Source of the DNA: Bacillota bacterium
GTDB lineage: Bacteria; Bacillota; Limnochordia; Limnochordales; ZCTH02-B6
DNA: 12,036 nucleotides
Direction: 5' to 3'
NCBI GenBank assembly: GCA_003387805.1
Contig: QGSR01000029.1
Coordinates: forward strand, 1-12,036
In this document: in pieces, positions 6,237 through 12,036 of the stretch
How positions within the stretch are numbered: position 1 is the stretch's first letter
Layout: every line of letters starts with the position of its first letter
Program-made: the position numbers and the translations under genes
Notes under the pieces: model-generated
The model's input: only the letters and a program-made list of their open reading frames with translations
Database searches by the model: none
What the model was told of the DNA's origin: nothing

Positions 6237-7223
6237 TCAAAGCCGCGCCCGGAAGAGAAGCAGGAGCGCCGCCAGTGCGCCCAGCCAGGCCGCGGCGAGC
6301 AGCGCGCGCCTGGCCGCGGCCGCCGCCGGGGACTCGGGCCGCGCCGGCGGCCCCACGGGAATCAGGCGCACGGTGATGCCGCCCACGGTGGCCACGGCTG
6401 CGGCGCCGTCGGCCGGCCAAGGCGCCCCCGCGTCCAGCAGCGTTTTCCGGCCGCGCGCCAGCGCCAGCGCGGCGAAGGCCAGCGCCGCCGCCAGCAGCCC
6501 GGCCCACTGGCCGGCCGTCAGCCCCAGAAAGCGCCGGCCGGCCGCCCACGTGCCCACCACCGCCGCGCCCAGGCCGTGCAGCAGCAGATACAACAGAAAC
6601 ACGCGCCCCGGCCGGACGGGCGGCCGCCGGGTCCCGAGGCGCCAGGTGACGAAAAAGAGCGCGTACGCCAGCGCCATCGCGTACGCGGGATACGGATGCT
6701 GAAGCTGCCCGTCCACCACCACGGCCCACGGCACGGTGGTGCCGCGGCCGCCGATGTGGGCGCCCACGAAGCCCACGGCCTGGCCCAGCGCCAGCCCGGG
6801 CGCGGCCGCGTCCAGCAGGCGCCCCACGGGCCAGCCTTGCCGGAGCGCATAAAACACGAAAACAGCCCCGCCCGCCGCCAGGCCGCCGTAAAAGGAGAAG
6901 CCGCCTTCCGCCAGGTTGGCCGCCGCGGCCAGAGCAGGCCGATAGTCCGCGAAGTTGGCCAGGACGTAGGCCAGCCGCGCCCCGACGATGCCGGCCGGCA
7001 AAGCCGGCGCCGCCGCCTCGAACAGCTGACTGCCCGACAGCCCGAAGCGCCGCGCCTGCACCGCCGCGGCCAGGAGGCCGGCCACGGCCCCGGCCGCGGC
7101 CGTCAGGCCGAACAAGTACACGGGCAGCGGGCCCAGCCGGCCCACCACCACCGGGCCGGCGCCGAGCAGCGCCGCGAAAGCTTCCAAGGCGGGCGGCGGC
7201 CACGCCCCCGTCACGCCGGACAC
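6237..7223 (-). CDS. Lgt-family (prolipoprotein diacylglyceryl transferase-like) membrane protein, degenerate active site
   Basis: The 328-residue protein has about seven to eight membrane segments and follows the Lgt fold in order: VYLFG near 35, a GGxSFxGG element (107-114), the LLDxxAPGLALGQAVG block (136-151), PWAVV (165-169), HP (176-177) and a YLLLHG helix (212-217). True Lgt moves diacylglycerol from phosphatidylglycerol to the lipobox cysteine. Compared with E. coli Lgt, His103 is Tyr112, Arg143 is Phe152, Asn146 is Ala155, Arg239 is Ala220 and Glu243 is Gly224; only the Tyr26 equivalent (Tyr36) seems kept. A C-terminal extension adds a soluble stretch (about 256-305) and a last hydrophobic helix (306-324). 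The GTG start at 7223 follows AAGGAGGGG by about 10 nt, and the gene begins 19 nt after the transporter gene. It is probably a non-catalytic or altered paralogue; the residue matches were made by eye. Confidence 0.85.
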   Translation of the reverse strand: MSGVTGAWPPPALEAFAALLGAGPVVVGRLGPLPVYLFGLTAAAGAVAGLLAAAVQARRFGLSGSQLFEAAAPALPAGIVGARLAYVLANFADYRPALAAAANLAEGGFSFYGGLAAGGAVFVFYALRQGWPVGRLLDAAAPGLALGQAVGFVGAHIGGRGTTVPWAVVVDGQLQHPYPAYAMALAYALFFVTWRLGTRRPPVRPGRVFLLYLLLHGLGAAVVGTWAAGRRFLGLTAGQWAGLLAAALAFAALALARGRKTLLDAGAPWPADGAAAVATVGGITVRLIPVGPPARPESPAAAAARRALLAAAWLGALAALLLLFRARL

Positions 7224-7242
7224 GGCCCGCTCAACCCCTCCT

Positions 7243-8280
7243 TCACGGACGCGCCTCCCCGGCGCCGGGCACGGCCGCCCCGGCCGCGGGCGCCCCCGTT
7301 TTGGGCTGGGGATCCAGCTCCGCCAGCACCACGCCCGCCAGCACCAGCGCGCCGCCGATCCAGCCCGCCAGCGGCAGCGTCTCGCCCAAAAGCGCCCATG
7401 AGAACAGAGCGGCGAACACGGGCTCCAGCGACAGCACCAGGCCCACCCGCGCCGGCGCCGCGAACTTCTGCAAATACACCTGCAGCAGCACCGCGCCCGC
7501 GGTGGCCAGCGCCGCCAAATACATCAGCTGCCACCAGTGCCTGGGGCCTGCCAGGCCCCCGATGCCGCCGTCAAACACGAAAGCCGCCCCCGACGCCACC
7601 GCCGCCACCACACCCACCTGCACCCACGTCATAAGCACCGGGTCGTACTCGGGTGCCAGCCGGTCCACCAGCACGATGTGCAGCGCGAACAGCACCGCGC
7701 ACAAAATGACCCACGCATCGCCCGTCTGCAGGTAAAACCGCTCGCTCCAGTCCACCGTCAGCAGCGCCAGTCCCAAAGTGGCCACGCCCACGCCCGCCCA
7801 CGTCAAAAGCGGCGTCTTGCGGCGGGACAGCACCGCGGCCATGACCGCGACGAACACGACGTTGAGCGCGGTAATGAAGCCGGCTTTGGACGCGGTCGTA
7901 AACTGCAGCCCGTAGGTCTGCGTGAAATAGCCGCCCCAAAGCACCAGTCCCAGGACGATCCCGGCCCGCAGCAAGCCCGGACGCCACCGCCGCCGCCGCA
8001 AGAAGGCCACGGCGCCCAGCAGCGCGAACGCGACGGCAAAGCGGGCCGCGACCACCGAGTAGGGCGACACCGTTTCGACCAGGTCCTTGACCACCGGAAA
8101 CGTGCCGCCCCAGATGACCGCGATGACCAGCAGCCCGGCCACCGTCCACCGGGCCGACGCGCCCGTGCCGGCGTCAGCGCCGGCGCCGCGGCCGCCGCCG
8201 GCCCCGCCGTCCAGCCGGATTTCCTTCCGGGCGTCGGACCGGGCGCCCGGCACGGCGCCCGGCCCCTTGTCCGGCGTCAT
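7243..8280 (-). CDS. DMT superfamily transporter (EamA domains)
   Basis: A 345-residue inner-membrane protein with ten predicted membrane helices in two EamA repeats (about 47-175 and 187-321). Typical features are VIWGGTFPVVKD (55-66), the Ala-Ala-Arg-Phe of helix 2 (78-81), TTASKAGFITALN (128-140) and, in the second repeat, LEPVFAALFSWALLGE (285-300) followed by a GGALVLAG helix. The family exports or exchanges metabolites such as amino acids; the substrate cannot be read from sequence. The ATG overlaps the gatB stop as ATGA, so translation is probably coupled. Residues 1-44 are an unusual Gly/Ala/Arg/Asp-rich hydrophilic extension; an in-frame GTG at codon 47 would give the usual length of about 300 but lacks a clear ribosome site. 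The tail after 321 is also Ala/Gly/Pro-rich. Confidence 0.93.
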   Translation of the reverse strand: MTPDKGPGAVPGARSDARKEIRLDGGAGGGRGAGADAGTGASARWTVAGLLVIAVIWGGTFPVVKDLVETVSPYSVVAARFAVAFALLGAVAFLRRRRWRPGLLRAGIVLGLVLWGGYFTQTYGLQFTTASKAGFITALNVVFVAVMAAVLSRRKTPLLTWAGVGVATLGLALLTVDWSERFYLQTGDAWVILCAVLFALHIVLVDRLAPEYDPVLMTWVQVGVVAAVASGAAFVFDGGIGGLAGPRHWWQLMYLAALATAGAVLLQVYLQKFAAPARVGLVLSLEPVFAALFSWALLGETLPLAGWIGGALVLAGVVLAELDPQPKTGAPAAGAAVPGAGEARP

Positions 8281-9752
8281 TCCTGCACAAGCCGCGCGCG
8301 CAGCAGTTCATTGACCAGCTTCGGGTTGGCCTTGCCCCGCGTCTTCTGCATCACTTGGCCCACCAGGAAGCCGATGGTCTTCATTTCGCCCGCGCGGACC
8401 TTGGCCGCCGCGTCCTCGTTTTCGGCGATGACCTGATCGACCACGGCGGCCAGCTCGCCCTCGTCGCTGATCTGCTCCAGGCCCCGCTCCTTGACGATGG
8501 CCGCGGCCGACTTGCCGGTGCGGAACATATCCTCGAACACTTCCTTGCCGATGCTGCCGCTGATGACGCCTCTGTCCACCAGCGTCAGCAGCTCGGCCAG
8601 GCCTTCGGGCGTCAGCGGCACGTCCTGCACCTCCGCGCCGTCTTCCCGCAGCAGGCGCAGGAACTCGCCCATCAGCCAGTTGCTGACGATCTTCGGCTTG
8701 CCGTACGCGGCCACGCACGCCTCGAAGAAGTCGGCCACTTTCGCGTCCGCGGTCAGCACGCCCGCGTCGTACGCCGGCAGCTCGTACTGCTCCACGAAGC
8801 GCTGCTGCTTCTCCCGCGGCAGCTCGGGCAGCTGGGCCCGCAGCCGCTCCACCCACGCCGGGTCCACCTCAAAGGGCGGAATGTCCGGCTCGGGCGAGTA
8901 GCGGTAGTCGTCTTCCTCGTCCTTGGTGCGCATCGCGACGGTGACGCCTTTGGTCTCGTCCCAGTGGCGCGTCTCCGCGGCCACTTCCTCGCCCCGCTGG
9001 AGAATTTCCGTCTGCCGCCGCACCTCGTACTCCAGCGCCCGCTGCACCGCCCGGAAGGAGTTCAGGTTCTTGATTTCCGCCTTGTTGCCGAACTTGGTGC
9101 TGCCTTTGGGCCGCAGCGAGATGTTGGCGTCCACCCGCAGGCTGCCCTGCTCCATGCGGCAGTCGGACACCCGGGTGTACTCCAGGATGGACTTCAGGTT
9201 TTCCAGGAACACCCGCGCCTCCTCCGGCGAGCGGATGTCCGGCTCGGTCACGATTTCGATGAGCGGAATGCCGGCCCGGTTGTAGTCGATGAGCGAATAC
9301 TCCGCCTCCATGAGCCGGTCGCCCGCGTGCATGAGCTTGCCCGCTTCTTCCTCCAGATGAATGTGGTGGATGCCCACCCGCCGCGTCTCGCCGCCCAGCT
9401 CAAACTCCACGTAGCCCCGGCGGCAGAGCGGATGGTCGTTTTGCGTAATCTGGTACGCCTTGGGCAAGTCCGGGTAGAAATAATGCTTCCGGTCGAAGCG
9501 GGCCTCGGGCGCGATGCTGCAGTTCAGCGCCAGGCCGGCTTTGATCGCGTACGCCACCGCCTCGCGGTTCAGCACCGGCAGCGTTCCCGGCAGCCCCATG
9601 CACACCGGGCACACCTGCGTGTTGGGCTCCGCGCCGAACTTGGTGCTGCAGCCGCACCATACTTTCGCGTCGGTCAGCAGCTCCGCGTGGATTTCCAGCC
9701 CGATGACGACCTCGTATTCGGTCACCGGCTTCACCATCGTCTCAGTGGCCAT
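8277..9752 (-). CDS. gatB: Asp/Glu-tRNA(Asn/Gln) amidotransferase subunit B
   Basis: GatB binds Glu-tRNA(Gln) or Asp-tRNA(Asn) and phosphorylates the misattached residue, which then receives ammonia from GatA. The 491 residues show the whole family pattern: EVVIGLEIHAEL (14-25), the zinc cysteines 33, 35, 48 and 51, KHYFYPDLPKAYQITQ (89-104), GIHHIHLEEEAGKL (127-140), LIDYNRAGIPLIEIVTEPD (154-172), MEQGSLRVDANIS (200-212), KAEIKNLNSF (224-233) and EDDYRYSPEPD (280-290), followed by the helical and YqeY-like tRNA-binding tail. The ATG at 9752 is chosen because AAGGAGGT lies 8 nt upstream; a TTG at 9761 would fall inside that site. It overlaps the 3' end of gatA by 11 nt, indicating coupled synthesis of the subunits. 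Confidence 0.98.
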   Translation of the reverse strand: MATETMVKPVTEYEVVIGLEIHAELLTDAKVWCGCSTKFGAEPNTQVCPVCMGLPGTLPVLNREAVAYAIKAGLALNCSIAPEARFDRKHYFYPDLPKAYQITQNDHPLCRRGYVEFELGGETRRVGIHHIHLEEEAGKLMHAGDRLMEAEYSLIDYNRAGIPLIEIVTEPDIRSPEEARVFLENLKSILEYTRVSDCRMEQGSLRVDANISLRPKGSTKFGNKAEIKNLNSFRAVQRALEYEVRRQTEILQRGEEVAAETRHWDETKGVTVAMRTKDEEDDYRYSPEPDIPPFEVDPAWVERLRAQLPELPREKQQRFVEQYELPAYDAGVLTADAKVADFFEACVAAYGKPKIVSNWLMGEFLRLLREDGAEVQDVPLTPEGLAELLTLVDRGVISGSIGKEVFEDMFRTGKSAAAIVKERGLEQISDEGELAAVVDQVIAENEDAAAKVRAGEMKTIGFLVGQVMQKTRGKANPKLVNELLRARLVQE

Positions 9753-11229
9753 CGACGTCAACCTCCTTGCCCGCCCGCCAGGCCCGGCCGGCGCCTTCCG
9801 GCCACGCCAGCTGCTCGTACGTGTACGCCGCCTGCAACACTTGCGCGTCGCCGAAGGCCGGGCCGATGAACTGCAGCCCGATAGGCAGCCCGTCCGCGCC
9901 CACGCCGCAGGGCATGGACAGCGCCGGCAGCCCCGCCAGGTTCACGGCCACGGTGCAAATGTCGGCCGCGTACGCCTCCATCTGGCTGCGCACCCGGCGG
10001 CCCAGCGGAAAGGCAGTGGTCGGCGTCACCGGCGTCAGCAGGACGTCCACCTTCTCAAAGGCCTGCTCGAAGTCCCGGCGCAGCAGCGTGCGCACTCGGG
10101 CCGCCCGCATGTAGTACTCGGGCAGCCGCTCTTTGCCCCGCACGAAGGTGCCCAGCACGATGCGCCGCTTGACCTCCGAGCCCAGCAGCGCCCGGGTGGC
10201 GGTCATCATGGCGGGCACGTCGGCCCCGGCCTCCCGCCGGCCGTAGCGCACGCCGTCGTAGCGGCCCAGATTGGAACTGGACTCGGCCGACACGATCATG
10301 TAGTACGCGCCCAGCGCGTACTCCGCATGGGGAAGCGACACTTCCTCCACCGTCGCGCCCGCCCGCTCCAGCTCGGCCGCGGCTTGGCGCACCGCCGCCT
10401 GCACCTCGGCGCTGATGCCTTCGGTGAAATACTCTTTCGGCAGCCCGATGCGCAGGCCTTTGGCCTCGGCCTTCAGCGCGGCCGTGAAGTCCGGCGCCCG
10501 GCCCGGCGCCGACGTGGAATCCTTCGGGTCGTGGCCCGCGATCACGTTCAACAGTTCCGCGGCATCGGCCACGTCCCGGGTGAAGGGCCCGATCTGATCC
10601 AGCGACGAGGCCATGGCGATAAGCCCGAAACGGGAAACCAGGCCGTAGGTGGGCTTCATGCCCACCACGCCGCAGAAGGCCGCGGGCTGGCGGATGGAGC
10701 CGCCGGTGTCGCTGCCCAAAGCCCAGTAGCCCATGCCCGCCGCCACGGCCGCGGCCGAGCCGCCCGAAGAGCCGCCCGGCGCCCGGCCGGCGTCCCACGG
10801 GTTGCGGGTCTTCTTGAAGGCCGACGTCTCGGTGGACGAGCCCATGGCGAACTCGTCCATGTTGGTCTTGCCCAGCACGGGCACGCCCGCGTCCTTCAGC
10901 CGGCGAACCACCGTCGCGTCGTAGGGCGGCGTCCAGTTTTCCAGAACACGGCTGCCCGCGGTGGTGCGCACGCCTTCGGTGACGATGTTGTCTTTGAGGC
11001 CGCCGGGAACGCCCGCCAGCGGGTGCACCGCCTCGCCCCGGGCCCGGGCTTCATCGGCCGCTTTGGCCGCGGCCAGCGCCTGGTCCGCGGTGACGGTCAA
11101 ATACGCGCCCACGTGGGGATCCAGCTGCTCGATGCGCCGCAGCACGTGCTCGGTCACTTCCGCGCTGCTGACCTCTTTGGCCGCGAGCCGCTGCCGCAGC
11201 TCGCGAACGGTTAAGTCGTGCAATTCCAA
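9742..11229 (-). CDS. gatA: Asp/Glu-tRNA(Asn/Gln) amidotransferase subunit A
   Basis: GatA is the amidase that releases ammonia from glutamine and passes it to GatB. The 495 residues carry the amidase signature with the Ser-cis-Ser-Lys catalytic triad: Lys79 in GVPGGLKDNI, Ser154 in PGGSSGGS and nucleophile Ser178 in SDTGGSIRQP, the same numbers as in the Staphylococcus aureus enzyme. The KTNMDEFAMGSS block (121-132), GMKPTYGLVSR (190-200) and the C-terminal GLPALSMPCG and GLPIGLQFIG elements complete it. The start is a TTG at 11229, supported by GGGAGG 8 nt upstream; a second TTG two codons later is less well spaced. gatC ends 85 nt upstream, and that gap holds a strong hairpin. The gene overlaps gatB by 11 nt. 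Confidence 0.98.
   Translation of the reverse strand: MELHDLTVRELRQRLAAKEVSSAEVTEHVLRRIEQLDPHVGAYLTVTADQALAAAKAADEARARGEAVHPLAGVPGGLKDNIVTEGVRTTAGSRVLENWTPPYDATVVRRLKDAGVPVLGKTNMDEFAMGSSTETSAFKKTRNPWDAGRAPGGSSGGSAAAVAAGMGYWALGSDTGGSIRQPAAFCGVVGMKPTYGLVSRFGLIAMASSLDQIGPFTRDVADAAELLNVIAGHDPKDSTSAPGRAPDFTAALKAEAKGLRIGLPKEYFTEGISAEVQAAVRQAAAELERAGATVEEVSLPHAEYALGAYYMIVSAESSSNLGRYDGVRYGRREAGADVPAMMTATRALLGSEVKRRIVLGTFVRGKERLPEYYMRAARVRTLLRRDFEQAFEKVDVLLTPVTPTTAFPLGRRVRSQMEAYAADICTVAVNLAGLPALSMPCGVGADGLPIGLQFIGPAFGDAQVLQAAYTYEQLAWPEGAGRAWRAGKEVDVDGH
9761..9768 (-). promoter_or_regulatory. Ribosome binding site deciding the gatB start
   Basis: AAGGAGGT, a full match to the anti-Shine-Dalgarno sequence, lies within the 3' end of gatA, 8 nt before the ATG at 9752. 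Confidence 0.9.
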
Positions 11230-11237
11230 GGAAACAG

Positions 11238-11243
11238 CCTCCC
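11238..11243 (-). promoter_or_regulatory. Ribosome binding site deciding the gatA TTG start
   Basis: GGGAGG on the minus strand is 8 nt from the TTG at 11229. No ATG or GTG lies between, so the rare start codon is well supported. Confidence 0.8.
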
Positions 11244-11257
11244 AACTGTCTGGATCG

Positions 11258-11287
11258 GCACCGGCCCGCGGAGCCCCGGGCCGGTGC
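11258..11287 (-). repeat. Strong GC hairpin between gatC and gatA
   Basis: The arms gcaccggcccg (11258-11268) and cgggccggtgc (11277-11287) are perfect 11-bp complements around an 8-nt loop. On the minus strand the hairpin ends 14 nt before the gatA ribosome site and no U-run follows, so it is not a standard terminator. It could stabilise or process the mRNA, pause polymerase, or set the gatC:gatA ratio. Confidence 0.8.
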
Positions 11288-11314
11288 GCCTTTCCGCTCC
11301 GTCCCGGCGGGGCG

Positions 11315-11605
11315 TCACTCCTCGACGATGCGCGGCACCTTCACGAAGCCGTCCTGCACGTCGGGCGCCGCGGCCAGGGCCGCGTCCCGGGGCAGCGACG
11401 CCTCCACCGCGTCGTCCCGCCAGACGTTGACCAGCTGCACGCCGAACAGCGTGGGCTCCACGCCTTCCACGTCCAGCTCCTTCAGCCGCTCGGCCTCCTG
11501 CAGCACGTCGGTCAGCTGCGCGGCCAGGCGCTCGGCTTCTTCGTCGGTCAGGCCCAGCCGGGCCTGACCGGCCAGCGCCCGCACCTGCTCAGGCGTAAAC
11601 TTCAT
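11315..11605 (-). CDS. gatC: Asp/Glu-tRNA(Asn/Gln) amidotransferase subunit C
   Basis: GatC is the small subunit that wraps GatA and helps hold GatA and GatB together. The 96 residues match the family's length. Seen are the N-terminal helix pair (VRALAGQARLGLTDEEAERLA within 8-28), the DVEGVEPT turn (45-52), RDD (63-65), and the conserved C-terminal end with AAPD (79-82) and GFVKVPRIVEE (86-96). The ATG at 11605 has GGAGGG 6 nt upstream (11612-11617); a TTG at 11611 would overlap that site and is rejected. It starts 2 nt after the ligA stop. Confidence 0.97.
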   Translation of the reverse strand: MKFTPEQVRALAGQARLGLTDEEAERLAAQLTDVLQEAERLKELDVEGVEPTLFGVQLVNVWRDDAVEASLPRDAALAAAPDVQDGFVKVPRIVEE

Positions 11606-11607
11606 GG

Positions 11608-12036
<429 letters not shown>

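Overview
The window is about 70% G+C by eye and every supported gene lies on the minus strand, so transcription runs from high to low coordinates. A tRNA-dependent T-box leader in front of valS, the ligA-gatC-gatA-gatB order, strong AGGAGG-type ribosome binding sites and the use of GTG and TTG starts point to a high-GC Firmicute (Bacillota), of the general sort represented by Symbiobacterium, Thermaerobacter or Limnochordia. The species cannot be fixed from the sequence. No tRNA, rRNA, CRISPR array, insertion sequence, phage gene or origin was seen.

Right part (12036 to about 6118): one tightly packed gene string reads ligA (3' end only), gatC, gatA, gatB, a DMT/EamA-family transporter and an Lgt-family membrane protein. 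LigA is NAD+-dependent DNA ligase. GatCAB converts Glu-tRNA(Gln) and/or Asp-tRNA(Asn) to the amidated form, as expected where GlnRS or AsnRS is missing. Gaps and overlaps are mostly a few bases; gatA/gatB overlap by 11 nt and gatB/EamA share an ATGA. The Lgt-family protein lacks most of the residues thought essential in Lgt. A likely intrinsic terminator at 6118-6147 closes the string.

Middle (6081 to 5521): a complete stand-alone APS kinase gene, cysC, with no other sulfate-assimilation gene in view.

Left part (5488 to 1): a good sigma-A-type promoter (TTGACA, 18 bp, TACAAT) drives a roughly 420-nt T-box leader. Its specifier reads GUC (valine), it carries the canonical T-box sequence, and it ends in a clear intrinsic terminator. 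Then come valS (valyl-tRNA synthetase, best start a GTG), folC (dihydrofolate/folylpolyglutamate synthase, with two Ala/Pro-rich insertions), a possible 41-residue linking ORF, and the 5' part of a membrane-anchored protein with a Ser/Ala/Thr-rich linker. That last gene sits where related Firmicutes carry a SPOR-domain protein, but its C-terminus is outside the window. Uncharged tRNA(Val) should therefore raise expression of valS and probably the genes behind it.

Most of the window is ordinary housekeeping DNA. The items most worth a second look are the degenerate Lgt homologue, the two mutually exclusive GC hairpins between valS and folC, the strong hairpin between gatC and gatA, and the low-complexity insertions and tandem repeats. 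I found no clear sign of a wholly new system.
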